Below, in pieces: positions 26,050-34,893 of a stretch of 64,000 nucleotides of DNA. The notes beneath the pieces are model-generated. The model made no database searches and was not told the origin of the DNA. It saw only the letters and a list, made by a program, of their open reading frames with translations. The stretch covers positions 62,001-126,000 of the forward strand of contig JALOAT010000004.1 of assembly GCA_023228645.1 (NCBI GenBank), written 5' to 3'. Origin of the DNA: Gammaproteobacteria bacterium. Lineage in GTDB: Bacteria; Pseudomonadota; Gammaproteobacteria; Thiohalomonadales; Thiohalomonadaceae. Numbering within the stretch: the first letter of the stretch is position 1; each line of letters starts with the position of its first letter. The position numbers were made by a program, and so were the translations under genes.

Positions 26050-26493
26050 ATGAGAAAACTGCATACGCGCCGCATGAGCCGCGGCTTCACGCTCATTGAA
26101 GTGATGGTGGTGGTGGTCATCCTCGGCATTCTTGCCGCCATCGTGGTACCCAAGGTCATGGACCGCCCGGATACGGCCCGCATCACCAAGGCCAAGCAGG
26201 ACATCCGCGCCATGGAAAGCGCCCTGAACCTGTATCGCCTGGACAACTACGTCTATCCGAGCACGGACCAGGGCCTGATGGCACTGGTGGAGCGGCCGGC
26301 GGGCAGCCCCGAGGCGCGCAACTGGAAGACCGGCGGCTACCTCGACCGCGTGCCCAAGGACCCCTGGGGCAACGAATACCAGTTCCTCAACCCGGGGGCC
26401 CACGGCGAGATCGACATCTTTTCCCTGGGCGCCGACGGCCGCCCGGGCGGCGAGGGCGTGGCCGCCGACATCGGCAGCTGGAACCTCGACTGA
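26050..26493 (+). CDS. gspG: Major pseudopilin GspG
   Basis: GspG is the major subunit of the T2SS pseudopilus. The 147-residue preprotein has a short basic leader cut at G/F in SRGFTLIEVMVVVVILGILA (type III signal with Glu+5). The calcium-binding C-terminal region (DPWGNEYQF...DIFSLGADGRPGGEG) is typical of GspG. The frame is open upstream, but ATG 26050, preceded by GGAAAG, gives a normal leader. Processing would need the PilD encoded at 15.6-16.5 kb. Confidence 0.96.
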   Translation: MRKLHTRRMSRGFTLIEVMVVVVILGILAAIVVPKVMDRPDTARITKAKQDIRAMESALNLYRLDNYVYPSTDQGLMALVERPAGSPEARNWKTGGYLDRVPKDPWGNEYQFLNPGAHGEIDIFSLGADGRPGGEGVAADIGSWNLD

Positions 26494-26499
26494 CGTCCC

Positions 26500-27003
26500 A
26501 TGCGGGCCGTGCGCCACGCCGGCTTCACCCTCATCGAGCTACTGGTGGTGCTGGTGCTCATCGGCATCATCGTGAGTTTCGCCGCCTTGTCCGTGGGTGG
26601 CAGCGGCGAGCGCGAAGTGGAACAGGAGGCGCGCCGCCTGGCCGCGCTTGTGAAACTGGCGAGTGACGAGGCGGTGCTCAAGTCGTTGGAGATGGCCGTG
26701 CTGTTCGCCCCGGACGGTTACCAGTTCATGGTGCGGCGCGATGACCATACCTGGGCCGTCCTCGCCGACGAAGTGTTCCGGCGGCGCGCCCTGCCGGCGG
26801 GGTTTTCCCTCGAACTGGCCGTGGACGGTCTGCCCGTGGACCTGGGCAAACCCAAGGAGCCGCCGGAGCCGCAGGTGTTCCTGCTTTCCGACGGCGAACG
26901 CACTGCCTTCGAGGTGGAGCTGGGCGTGATGGAAGGACCGCGCTACCGGGTCACCGGGCCGATGCTCGGTGACCTGCAGCTGAGTGTCGCGGAGGCGCCA
27001 TGA
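26500..27003 (+). CDS. gspH: Minor pseudopilin GspH
   Basis: GspH is a minor pseudopilin that joins the pseudopilus tip complex. The 167-residue product has a short leader and the type III signal HAGFTLIELLVVLVLIGIIV. A GspH-type soluble domain follows (EVEQEARRLAALVKLASDEAVLKS, MAVLFAPDGYQFMV). It begins 6 nt after gspG and overlaps gspI by ATGA at 27000-27003. Position G-H-I-J-K is canonical. Confidence 0.93.
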   Translation: MRAVRHAGFTLIELLVVLVLIGIIVSFAALSVGGSGEREVEQEARRLAALVKLASDEAVLKSLEMAVLFAPDGYQFMVRRDDHTWAVLADEVFRRRALPAGFSLELAVDGLPVDLGKPKEPPEPQVFLLSDGERTAFEVELGVMEGPRYRVTGPMLGDLQLSVAEAP

Positions 27004-27368
27004 AGCGTGCACGCGGCTTCACCCTGCTGGAGGTGCTGGTGGCGCTCGCCATCCTCGGCATCGCGCTCGGCGCGCTGCTCAAGACCGGTGCCAGCAACAC
27101 CGCCAACGCGGTGTACCTGCGCGACAAGACCATCGCCCACTGGGTGGCCATGAACCAGGTGGCGGAGGTCCAGCTTAGCGCCGACTGGCCGGGCGCCGGC
27201 ACGCGCCGCGGCAAGGTCGAGATGGCCGGGCAGCCATGGGAGTGGACCACCAAGGTCACCGAGACCTTCGACAAGAACGTGCGCCGTCTCGACGTGGAGG
27301 TGCGCGCCGCCGATGACGAGCGCAGCGCACCCCTCGATGCGGTGACCGCCTTCTTGCCCAAGCCATGA
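27000..27368 (+). CDS. gspI: Minor pseudopilin GspI
   Basis: GspI is a minor pseudopilin that initiates the tip complex with GspJ and GspK. The 122-residue product begins MKRARGFTLLEVLVALAILGIALGALLKT, a standard prepilin leader and hydrophobic helix, and includes the family feature HWVAMNQVAEVQL (usually W.A.N). Its soluble domain is short, as usual for GspI. It overlaps both gspH and gspJ by ATGA. Confidence 0.94.
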   Translation: MKRARGFTLLEVLVALAILGIALGALLKTGASNTANAVYLRDKTIAHWVAMNQVAEVQLSADWPGAGTRRGKVEMAGQPWEWTTKVTETFDKNVRRLDVEVRAADDERSAPLDAVTAFLPKP

Positions 27369-27988
27369 CCGGCCACCCGCGCCGCAGCCGCGGCTTCACC
27401 CTGCTTGAGCTGCTGGTCGCGCTGGCGGTGTTCGCCATCCTGGCCGCGCTTGCCTATGGCGGGCTCAACGCCATCCTCCAGACGCGCGCCGAGACCGAGC
27501 GCCAGGCCGCGCGCCTGGCCGAGCTCCAGTCGGCCCTGACCCTGCTGGCCCGCGACCTGAACCAGGCGGCGCCCCGCGCCGTGCGCAGCGAATACGGCGA
27601 CGTGCTGCCGGCCTTGCGCGGCGGGCCCCTCGCGCCGCTGCCCCTGGAACTCACCCGCGGCGGCTGGGGCAACCGAGTGGGTCACGCGCGCAGCACCCTG
27701 CAGCGGGTCGGTTACGCCGTGGAGGACGAGGTGCTGGTGCGCCACAGCTGGCGCGTGCTCGATCGCGCCCAGGACAGCACGGCCTATCCGCTCAAGGTGC
27801 TCACCGGCGTGCGCCGCTTCCAGGTGCGTTTCATGGACGAGGGCCGGCAGTGGCTGGACGACTGGCCGCCGGGCGTCCTGCCCACCCAGAACGCCCAGGC
27901 CGTGCAGCCGCGGCTGCTGGCCGTGGAAGTGCAGATCGAGCTCGAAGATCTGGGCGAGATCCGGCGACTGCTGCCCGTGCCCGGGTGA
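27365..27988 (+). CDS. gspJ: Minor pseudopilin GspJ
   Basis: GspJ is a minor pseudopilin of the T2SS tip. The 207-residue product has the prepilin signal SRGFTLLELLVALAVFAILAA and a GspJ-type soluble domain (LARDLNQAAPRAVRSEYGD, LELTRGGWGN, VRFMDEGRQWLDDWP). The length is normal for GspJ and clearly longer than GspH and GspI. The stop is 12 nt before gspK. Confidence 0.94.
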   Translation: MTGHPRRSRGFTLLELLVALAVFAILAALAYGGLNAILQTRAETERQAARLAELQSALTLLARDLNQAAPRAVRSEYGDVLPALRGGPLAPLPLELTRGGWGNRVGHARSTLQRVGYAVEDEVLVRHSWRVLDRAQDSTAYPLKVLTGVRRFQVRFMDEGRQWLDDWPPGVLPTQNAQAVQPRLLAVEVQIELEDLGEIRRLLPVPG

Positions 27989-28000
27989 CCGCGAACCGAC

Positions 28001-28960
28001 ATGAGCCCGCACCGCACCACCATTAGCCGCACGCGACCAAGCGCCCAACAGGGCGTGGCGCTCATCACCGCGCTGCTCATCGTGGCCCTGGCGACCACGG
28101 TGGCGGTGGCCATGACTTCGCGCCAGTACCTGGACATCCGCCGCAGCGCCAACGTGCTCGAATACGACCAGGCCATGTTGTATGTGGCCGGCATCGAGGG
28201 CTGGGCCGGGCAGATCCTGCGCCAGGACGCCGAGGACAACCAAGTGGACAGCCTGGACGAGGACTGGGCCACCGAGCTCCCGCCCATCCCGGTGGACGGC
28301 GGGCAGCTGGCCGGCGCGGCCGAGGACATGCAGGGGCGTTTCAACGTCAACGCGCTGCTCGCCGCGGACGGCAGCATCGAAACCCTGGCCCTGGAGCGCT
28401 TCCGCCGCCTGCTGCTGGCGCTGGAGCTCGACCCGGAGATCGCCGAGCGTCTGGCGGACTGGCTGGATGCCGACGACGAGACCCGCCTGGGCGGCGCCGA
28501 GGACGTGGAATACCTGGGGCTGGAAGCGCCCTACCGGGCCGGCAACGGGCCGCTGGCCAGTCCCAGCGAACTTGCCCTGTTGCTTGGCGTCACACCCGAG
28601 GTGATGGTGCGGCTTTCGCCCTATGTGGCGGCGCTGCCGCGTGAGGCCGGGCTCAACGTGAACACCATCGCACCGGACAAACCGGAACTGGTGATGGCGC
28701 TGGCGGAGGTCGCGCGCGCCGAGGCCGAACAGGTGCTCGCCGATCGCGGCACTCAGGGCCATGAATCGGTGTCGGATTTTTTGCAGCATGCGGCCTTTGC
28801 CGGCCGCACGGTTTCCGCGCAGGGACTCGCCGTGAAGAGTGATTACTTTGTGATAACGTCGCACGTCCAGTTCGGCCGCTCCGTCTTCACCACCTACAGC
28901 CTGTTGCAGCGCGGCACAGACGGCACCCGCGTGCTGCGGCGCGCCCAAGGGACCCTTTGA
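28001..28960 (+). CDS. gspK: Minor pseudopilin GspK
   Basis: GspK is the large minor pseudopilin that caps the pseudopilus. The 319-residue product has a leader followed by QQGVALITALLIVALATTVA, a signal lacking Glu+5, which is typical of GspK. The large alpha-helical domain includes GRFNVNALLAADG, DWLDADDETRLGGAED and the acidic segments usual for this family. Length matches E. coli-type GspK (about 320). One base separates its stop from the gspL ATG. Confidence 0.95.
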   Translation: MSPHRTTISRTRPSAQQGVALITALLIVALATTVAVAMTSRQYLDIRRSANVLEYDQAMLYVAGIEGWAGQILRQDAEDNQVDSLDEDWATELPPIPVDGGQLAGAAEDMQGRFNVNALLAADGSIETLALERFRRLLLALELDPEIAERLADWLDADDETRLGGAEDVEYLGLEAPYRAGNGPLASPSELALLLGVTPEVMVRLSPYVAALPREAGLNVNTIAPDKPELVMALAEVARAEAEQVLADRGTQGHESVSDFLQHAAFAGRTVSAQGLAVKSDYFVITSHVQFGRSVFTTYSLLQRGTDGTRVLRRAQGTL

Positions 28961-28961
28961 A

Positions 28962-30176
28962 ATGGCAGGAACGATCTACGTCCGCTTCGACGAGCATGGC
29001 GCCGCCTGGCTGGTCCAGGAGGCCGATGGCGGTTTCCTGCGCGAGCAGCACGGCGACCTGGCCGAGGCCGGCCGCGCCGGGACGGGTCTGCGCACGGTGG
29101 TGCTGGCGCCCGCCGCCCACCTGCTGCTGACCGAAACCGACCTGCCGCTCAAGAACCGCAACAAGCTGCGCCAGGCGGTGCCCTATGCCATCGAGGAACA
29201 GCTCAGCGCCGACGTGGAGGAGCTGCACTTCGCTCTCGGCGCACAGCGCGACGAAAGCGGCCTGGCGGTGGCGGTGGTGGCGCGTGAGCGCCTGCGCGGC
29301 TGGCTCGATGACCTGGCCACGGCGGGTTTACAGGCTGGCTCGCTGGTCCCCGACGTGCTGGCGCTGCCGTTTACGCCCGGGCAATGGACCCTGTTGCTCG
29401 GCCGCGAGACCGCGCTGCTGCGCACCGGCCCGGCCCGCGGCTACGCCCTCGACCGGGAGACCCTGCCGCTGCTGCTCGATATCGCCTTCGAGCAGGCGGG
29501 TGAGGCGCGACCGGAGCGGCTGCGGGTGTTCGATGCCCGCGACGATGGCAGCGCCCAGGTGGCGGTCGCGGCGGCCGAGGCCCGCCAAGTGCCGGCGGTG
29601 GTCGAGGCCTGCCCACAAGGGGAGCTGGGCCTGCTGGCCCGCCAGCTCGGCGGCACGCCGCCCGTCGAATTGTTGCAGGGCGAGTTCAGCCGCCGCGAGC
29701 AGCTCGGCAGGCTGTGGCGGCCGTGGCGCGGCGCGGCGGTGTTGCTGGGCATTCTTCTGCTGGTCCAGGGCGGCCTTGCCACCTGGGACTACCTGCGCCT
29801 CAGCCGCGAGGCCGATGAGCTGTCGCAACGCATCGAGGCGATCTACCGCCAGACCTTCCCGGAGGCGCGCAACGTGGTCGACCCGCGCCGTCAGATGGAG
29901 ACCCGGCTGGCCGCGCTCAAGAGCGGTTCGGGCGATGCGTTCGCGGGCCTGCTCGCCAAGGCGGCGCCCGTCGTGCACGGGGGCGGCGGCGCCGAAATCG
30001 CCGCCCTGCGCTACAAGGACGGCGTGCTCGACATGGACCTGAACCTGTCCGATCTGCAAGCCCTCGACAGGCTCAAGCAGGCCCTCACCGGCCAGGGCCT
30101 CGGGGTGGACATCCAGACCGCGAGCGCCCGCGGCGGCAAGGTGGAAGCGCGCCTGCAAATCCGGGAGGCACGATGA
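28962..30176 (+). CDS. gspL: Type II secretion system protein GspL
   Basis: GspL is the bitopic inner-membrane protein that binds the GspE ATPase through its cytoplasmic domain. The 404-residue product has an actin-like N-terminal half (LPLKNRNKLRQAVPYAIEEQL is the most conserved stretch). A single membrane helix lies around residues 250-266 (GAAVLLGILLLVQGGLATW), and a ferredoxin-like periplasmic domain ends the protein. Its stop overlaps gspM by ATGA, as expected for partners that form a complex. Confidence 0.93.
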   Translation: MAGTIYVRFDEHGAAWLVQEADGGFLREQHGDLAEAGRAGTGLRTVVLAPAAHLLLTETDLPLKNRNKLRQAVPYAIEEQLSADVEELHFALGAQRDESGLAVAVVARERLRGWLDDLATAGLQAGSLVPDVLALPFTPGQWTLLLGRETALLRTGPARGYALDRETLPLLLDIAFEQAGEARPERLRVFDARDDGSAQVAVAAAEARQVPAVVEACPQGELGLLARQLGGTPPVELLQGEFSRREQLGRLWRPWRGAAVLLGILLLVQGGLATWDYLRLSREADELSQRIEAIYRQTFPEARNVVDPRRQMETRLAALKSGSGDAFAGLLAKAAPVVHGGGGAEIAALRYKDGVLDMDLNLSDLQALDRLKQALTGQGLGVDIQTASARGGKVEARLQIREAR

Positions 30177-30667
30177 TCGAGCGCCTGAGACTTCATTGGG
30201 ACCAGTTGCAGGCTCGCGAGCGCCGCGTGCTGGCGGCCGGCGCCGCGGCCGTGCTGGTGTTGGCCGTGTACGTGCTGGCCTGGGAGCCGCTGGTGGACGG
30301 CCGTGTGCGCCTGCAGGGCGAGGTGACCGAGCAGCGTGCGCTGCTCGCCTGGATGGAACAATCGGCCCGCGAGGTGCAGGCCCTGCGCGGCAGCCGTACC
30401 CCGCAACGCAACAGCGGCCAGTCGCTCATGGCGGTGGTCGATCGCACGGCGCGCGCCCAGGGGCTCGGCACGGCGCTGGAGCGCGTGCAGCCGGACGGCG
30501 AGCGCGCGGTGCGCGTATGGCTCAAACAGGCGCCCTTCGACCAGAGCCTGCGCTGGCTCGACCAGCTCATCACGGCCCAGGGGCTGCGGGTCACCGGCCT
30601 CGTGGTGGAACGCGGCGCCGAACCGGGCAAGGTGGACGCGCGCATCACCCTGGAGGCCGGCGCATGA
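30173..30667 (+). CDS. gspM: Type II secretion system protein GspM
   Basis: GspM is a small bitopic inner-membrane protein that pairs with GspL. The 164-residue product has the family opening of a short amphipathic N-terminus (HWDQLQARERRVLAAG), one membrane segment (AAVLVLAVYVLAWEPLV), a coiled-coil stretch and a ferredoxin-like end. It overlaps gspL and gspN by ATGA on both sides. Similarity is low, as is usual for GspM, so topology and position carry most weight. Confidence 0.9.
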   Translation: MIERLRLHWDQLQARERRVLAAGAAAVLVLAVYVLAWEPLVDGRVRLQGEVTEQRALLAWMEQSAREVQALRGSRTPQRNSGQSLMAVVDRTARAQGLGTALERVQPDGERAVRVWLKQAPFDQSLRWLDQLITAQGLRVTGLVVERGAEPGKVDARITLEAGA

Positions 30668-31425
30668 GACTGCCATGGGGTTGGATTGCGGGTGGCGTGG
30701 GCGCCTTCGCCGTGGCCCTGGTGGTGACCCTGCCGGCCAGCCAGGCCCTGCCGCGTGCGGCCACGCTGTTGCAGGCGCGCGGCATCGCCGTGAGCGCCAG
30801 CGGCATCGACGGCACCGTGTGGTCGGGCCGCCTGGCCGAGGCCCGCGTGGCCGGGCTGTCCCTCGGTGCGAGCGAATGGTCACTGAGCCCCTGGCGTTTG
30901 CTGCTCGGCGAGGCGGGTGTGGATTTCCGCCTGGCCCCGGCCGGCGGCTCGCTCAGCGGTCGCGCGCGCCTCGGCGCGGACCACGTGGCGCTGTCCGGCC
31001 TGGAAGGCGACGTGCCCGCCGGCGTGCTGTTGCAGGGCGTCAGCCTGCCGCTGCCGGTGGAGGTGGACGGCAAGGTGACCTTGCGTATCGAGCAACTGGA
31101 CTGGCGCGTCGGGCAGTTCGAGGCCGCCGCCGGCACACTGCTGTGGCGCCAGGCCGCCATCGTCTCCCCCACGCCCGTGCGCCTCGGCGACCTCCGCGTG
31201 GCGCTGGCGCCGGGACCCAACGGTACGCTGATAGGCAAACTGAGCGACGGCGGCGGCCCCCTCGGCATCGCCGGAGACCTCACCCTGGGCAAGGGCAGCT
31301 ACCGCCTCGACGCCACCCTCACTGCCCGCGCCGACGCCGAGCCCGCCCTCGCCCAAAGCCTCCCCCTGCTCGGCCGCCCCGACGGCAAGGGCGGCTACCG
31401 GGTGACTTGGGCGGGCAGAATTTGA
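30664..31425 (+). CDS. gspN: Type II secretion system protein GspN
   Basis: GspN is an optional inner-membrane T2SS component with a single N-terminal anchor and a periplasmic beta-rich domain; it is dispensable in several systems. The 253-residue product has an N-terminal membrane segment (WIAGGVGAFAVALVVTLPAS), the motif GIDGTVWSGRLAEA common in GspN, SEWSLSPWRLLLGEA and a C-terminal PLLGRPDGKGGYRVTWAG. It overlaps gspM by ATGA and ends the operon before a family A hairpin. Confidence 0.9.
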   Translation: MRLPWGWIAGGVGAFAVALVVTLPASQALPRAATLLQARGIAVSASGIDGTVWSGRLAEARVAGLSLGASEWSLSPWRLLLGEAGVDFRLAPAGGSLSGRARLGADHVALSGLEGDVPAGVLLQGVSLPLPVEVDGKVTLRIEQLDWRVGQFEAAAGTLLWRQAAIVSPTPVRLGDLRVALAPGPNGTLIGKLSDGGGPLGIAGDLTLGKGSYRLDATLTARADAEPALAQSLPLLGRPDGKGGYRVTWAGRI

Positions 31426-31429
31426 GTTT

Positions 31430-31568
31430 GGGCGAAACGCGGAGGACGCAGAGGGATTTCGGATGTGGGTCCTCGCGCTTACCATGACACGAGCCAAGAG
31501 TCAGGTGATCGAAGCGAATTAAGTTTTTCTCCGCGTCCTCCGCGCCTCCGCGTTCTCCGCGTTTCCCT
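31430..31568 (+). repeat. Inverted repeat of CGCGGAG units (family A, copy 2), between convergent genes
   Basis: GGGCGAAACGCGGAGGACGC on the left (31430-31449) pairs with GCGTCCTCCGCGCCTCCGCG and the following CGTTCTCCGCGTTTC on the right (31534-31565). The arrangement lies between the convergent gspN and pilR-like genes. Its position would suit a bidirectional terminator, but no T-tract was seen. The left end GGGCGAAACGCGGAG is shared with copy 1 at 12248. Confidence 0.8.
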
Positions 31569-31593
31569 CCATCGAGTCCGCTGAACGCCCTCC

Positions 31594-32937
31594 TCAATCC
31601 AGGCCGAGTTTCTTGAGGCGATAGCGCAGGGCGCGGAAGGAGATGCCGAGCAAGCGCGCGGCGGCGGTCTTGTTGTGGCGGGTCTGTTCGAGGGCCTTGA
31701 GGATGGCTTCCTTTTCCCGTTCGTTGACGTAGTCGTCCAGGTTTGCGCCGTTGTTCCCTTCATTCTCCTCGGCGGGCAGCGGCTCCGGCAGTCCCAGCTC
31801 GGCGGGGGTGATGACATCGCCCTCGCAAAGGGTGATGGCGCGCTCGAGGATGTTCTCGAGCTCGCGCACGTTGCCGGGGAAGGGATAATCGAGCAGCCGA
31901 TCGAGCGCCGCATCCGACAGGTGCGGGACGCTGCCGCCGAGCTGACGGCCGAGCCGCTCCAGAATGTGCTCCACCAGTTCCGGGATATCCTCGGGCCGCT
32001 CGCGCAGTGACGGGACCTGCAGCTCAATCACGTTGATGCGGTAATACAGGTCTTCACGGAAACGGCCCTCGCGCACCAGCTGCGCCAGGTTCTTGTGGGT
32101 GGCCGAGAGGATGCGCACGTCCACGTGGGTCTCGCGTTGGGCGCCGATGGGGCGCACGGCCTTTTCCTGGATGGCGCGCAGCAGCTTCACCTGCATGTGC
32201 AGGGGCAGGTCGGCCACCTCGTCCAGGAACAGCGTGCCGCCGTTGGCGGCCTGGAACAGGCCGTCCTTGTCGGCATTGGCGCCGGTGAAACTGCCTTTCT
32301 TGTGGCCGAACAGCTCGCTTTCCATGAGCTCGGTCGGAATGGCGCCGCAGTTCACGGGCACGAAGGCGTGCTCGGCGCGCGGGCCTTGGGCATGGATGAG
32401 GCGCGCCACCAGCTCCTTGCCGGTGCCCGATTCGCCGCTGATATAGACCGGGGCCTGACTGCGCGCCAGCTTGGCAATGGTGGTGCGGATGGCCTGCATG
32501 GCCGGCGAGCGGCCGAGCAGGGTGAGGCTGGGTTCCTCGTCGCCGGGCGCGCGGCCGCTCTCGGCCAGGCGCAGCGCGGTCTTCACGAGTTCGCGCAGCA
32601 CCTGCAATTCCACGGGTTTGGAGACGAAGTCAAAGGCGCCGGCCTTGAGCGCCTCGATGGCCGATTCCATGCTGCCGTGGGCCGTGATCACGGCGATGGG
32701 CATGCCCGGACGGTGTTTCTGCACGTGGCGCACCAGGTCGATGCCATTGCCGTCCGGCAGGCGCATGTCCGTGAGGCAGATGTCGAAATTCTGCTCGGCC
32801 AGCAGCACGTGCGCTTCGCCCAAGTCGCCGGCGGAACGTGTGTCGACACCCATGCGCAACAGAGTCAGTTCGAGCAGTTCGCGGATGTCCGGCTCGTCGT
32901 CGATGATGAGCGCTAAATGTTTCTTGTTATTCGTCAT
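31594..32937 (-). CDS. pilR: Sigma-54-dependent response regulator, PilR-like
   Basis: This NtrC-type activator probably drives RpoN-dependent promoters when phosphorylated by the adjacent kinase. The 447-residue product has a receiver (DD at 13-14, acceptor Asp57 in CLTDMRLPDGNG), an AAA+ domain with GESGTGKE, a GSFTGA sigma-54 contact loop (usually GAFTGA) and FLDEVADLP. A Fis-type helix-turn-helix (HNKTAAARLLGISFRALRYRLKKLG) ends the protein. It overlaps the kinase gene by 11 bp. The PilR name rests on the PilS-like partner and the pilus genes 12 kb away; the target pilA is not in the window. Confidence 0.9.
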   Translation of the reverse strand: MTNNKKHLALIIDDEPDIRELLELTLLRMGVDTRSAGDLGEAHVLLAEQNFDICLTDMRLPDGNGIDLVRHVQKHRPGMPIAVITAHGSMESAIEALKAGAFDFVSKPVELQVLRELVKTALRLAESGRAPGDEEPSLTLLGRSPAMQAIRTTIAKLARSQAPVYISGESGTGKELVARLIHAQGPRAEHAFVPVNCGAIPTELMESELFGHKKGSFTGANADKDGLFQAANGGTLFLDEVADLPLHMQVKLLRAIQEKAVRPIGAQRETHVDVRILSATHKNLAQLVREGRFREDLYYRINVIELQVPSLRERPEDIPELVEHILERLGRQLGGSVPHLSDAALDRLLDYPFPGNVRELENILERAITLCEGDVITPAELGLPEPLPAEENEGNNGANLDDYVNEREKEAILKALEQTRHNKTAAARLLGISFRALRYRLKKLGLD

Positions 32938-34567
32938 GCTCTGAAGCGGGATTCAGCGGTGTGCCCACGGAGAGTCGGAAACGTGCGGCCGCGCCGCCCG
33001 CCGCGGGCAGGAAATCGAGGCGCGCGCGGTTGCACTGGGCCAGTTCGCGGGAAATGTACAGACCCAGCCCGGTACCGGTCTTCTCCGTGGTGAAGAAGGG
33101 CTCGAACAGGTGCGCCTGGGCCTCGGCGGAGACGCCCGGACCGGCGTCCGTTACATCGATGAAGGCGCGCCCCTGCTGCACGTGCGCGCGGATGGCCACC
33201 TTGGGAAGCTCCTGTGCGTTGCGGGCGTGGTGCAGGCCATTCTGGCACAGGTTGTCCAGGATCTGCCGTAACTGGTTCGCATCGAAGCGGATGGCCAGAT
33301 CGGCCGGCTCCACGCTGCAGGCGATGTATTCCGGCGGAACATCCATGGTCTGTACCAGTTCCTCGACGAAGCGCGTGAGCCAGGGCTGGAGCAGCACGGT
33401 CTCGGGTCGCGAGGCGTCGCGCCGACCGAGCTGGAGGACGCTCTCGATGATGCCGTTCACGCGGTGCACCTGCTGGCCGATGATCTCGGTGAGGCGCCGA
33501 TCGGAGGCCGTGAGCTGTTCCGACTCCCCCAGCAGTTCGCCTGCATGACCGATGGCGGCGAGCGGGTTGCGCACTTCGTGGGCGATGCTCGCGGTGAGGC
33601 GGCCGAGCGCAGCCAGCTTCAGTTGCTGGGCCTGCTGGGCGGCGGCGGTGGCGTCGTCCAGGAAGATGAGATAACCCGCGTTGCCGATGCGCGCAAAGTG
33701 GGGCATGACTTCGCCGGTGCCGTCCGCGGCGGCGAGGGTGCCGTACGCGTCCTCGGCGTCCCGTTGCCAGGCGGCCAGTCGTTCCGCCAGTTCCGGCGCG
33801 ACATCCCCCAGCGTCTTCTGCCGGTCCGCCTGGGGAAAACCGAGCAAGCGCCACGCGGCCACGTTCATGAGCTTCAGGTGGCTCTTGGCATCCACCACCA
33901 GGACGCCGGCGTCCATTTGCTGAATGACGTATTCCGTAAGCCGCGACATGTCGGCCAAGTCGTTGCCGCGCTCCGCGGCGAGGGCCTGGCTTTCCCGGAT
34001 CCGCGTAGCGAGTACCCGCGCCAGCGCCGCCGTGGCGAAGAACGTGGCGCCGAGCATGCCGGCGCGCGGATAGCTCAGGAAGCCATGCAGACCGAACCAG
34101 TGCGAATAGACCTGCTCAAGCAGCACCGCAATGGTGGCGAGGGCGGCGAACAACCCCGCGGTGCGACCCTCCGTGAGCATGCCTGCGGCGGCAATGGTGA
34201 CCACCAGCAGCATGCCCAGGCCGCTCTCCATGGAGCCGCTGGTATGCATGAGCATGGTCAGGACCAGGATGTCGATACTCAGGTGAACGTATACCTGCAC
34301 GTCGAAGCGGGGGCTGCGCCAGATGATGGGGCCGTTGACCAGCACGGCGAAGGCCACGTAGGCGAGGCAAACCGCATAAAACAGCTGCGGATCGGTGGCC
34401 CCGAGCGGGGCCGGCAGGGATTCCAGCTGATACAGGCCCGCAAACAGCGCGCCCAGGGTCAGCCGGTACAGGTTCAGAAAGCGCAGCGGTTTCCAGGTGT
34501 GCTCGTCATCGACGCCTCCGGCACGTGTGTCCGCGGGTGCGCCGAGCAGGCGTGTGGCGGTTTCCAT
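32927..34567 (-). CDS. pilS: Membrane histidine kinase, PilS-like
   Basis: A 546-residue sensor kinase with about six N-terminal membrane helices, as in PilS, a PAS domain (YVIQQMDAGVLVVDAKSHLKL), HisKA with the phospho-acceptor in IAHEVRNPLAAIGHAGEL, and a HATPase (LRQILDNLCQNGLHHA, DAGPGVS, TGTGLGLYIS). The chosen start, ATG 34567, overlaps the stop of the small upstream gene by 1 nt (TGATG), indicating coupling; a start 12 codons earlier is less likely. It would signal to the overlapping pilR-like regulator. In Pseudomonas, PilS senses PilA levels in the inner membrane. Confidence 0.9.
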   Translation of the reverse strand: METATRLLGAPADTRAGGVDDEHTWKPLRFLNLYRLTLGALFAGLYQLESLPAPLGATDPQLFYAVCLAYVAFAVLVNGPIIWRSPRFDVQVYVHLSIDILVLTMLMHTSGSMESGLGMLLVVTIAAAGMLTEGRTAGLFAALATIAVLLEQVYSHWFGLHGFLSYPRAGMLGATFFATAALARVLATRIRESQALAAERGNDLADMSRLTEYVIQQMDAGVLVVDAKSHLKLMNVAAWRLLGFPQADRQKTLGDVAPELAERLAAWQRDAEDAYGTLAAADGTGEVMPHFARIGNAGYLIFLDDATAAAQQAQQLKLAALGRLTASIAHEVRNPLAAIGHAGELLGESEQLTASDRRLTEIIGQQVHRVNGIIESVLQLGRRDASRPETVLLQPWLTRFVEELVQTMDVPPEYIACSVEPADLAIRFDANQLRQILDNLCQNGLHHARNAQELPKVAIRAHVQQGRAFIDVTDAGPGVSAEAQAHLFEPFFTTEKTGTGLGLYISRELAQCNRARLDFLPAAGGAAARFRLSVGTPLNPASEHDE

Positions 34568-34791
34568 CAATCGGGTCCCAGGCGGGAATGCTCTTGGCTG
34601 CAATAGGCCTGCCCGTCGCGCGTGACTGCATCACCGGCCGGGAGGTGGATGCCGCAGCGGGCGCAACGCACGGCCTGCACCTGGCGCGGCGCGCGCTGCC
34701 GCAGGCGCCGACTGCCTAGCCACGGTCGAACCAGTACCTGGTAAACCAGCCAGCCGATGGCGATGAGAAGCAGGATGCGCAGCAGATTCAT
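34567..34791 (-). CDS. Small PP0621-like membrane protein with zinc-finger-like Cys pairs
   Basis: A 74-residue protein with one N-terminal hydrophobic helix (LLRILLLIAIGWLVYQVLV) followed by a basic stretch and CARCGIHLPAGDAV...AYCSQEH, a possible treble-clef or zinc-ribbon site. This matches small PP0621-family proteins often found upstream of pilS in Pseudomonas and relatives. The function is unknown. It overlaps pilS by one base, so it is probably co-translated with the kinase and may modulate it or the pilus machinery (inference). Confidence 0.8.
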   Translation of the reverse strand: MNLLRILLLIAIGWLVYQVLVRPWLGSRRLRQRAPRQVQAVRCARCGIHLPAGDAVTRDGQAYCSQEHSRLGPD

Positions 34792-34893
34792 GCGCGGATT
34801 GTAAATCGCTGGACTTGCAGGGGGCCACCCGGCTTTTGCGAAGCCCTTCGCTTTGCTCCAAAATACCGCGCTTTCCACCTGCGGGTCGCAGCA

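Noticed and set aside
34791..34893. Possible sigma-54 promoter upstream of sucC
   Set aside because: GGCCACCCGG...TTTTGC resembles -24/-12 elements, but the GG-to-GC spacing is wrong (13 instead of 10).
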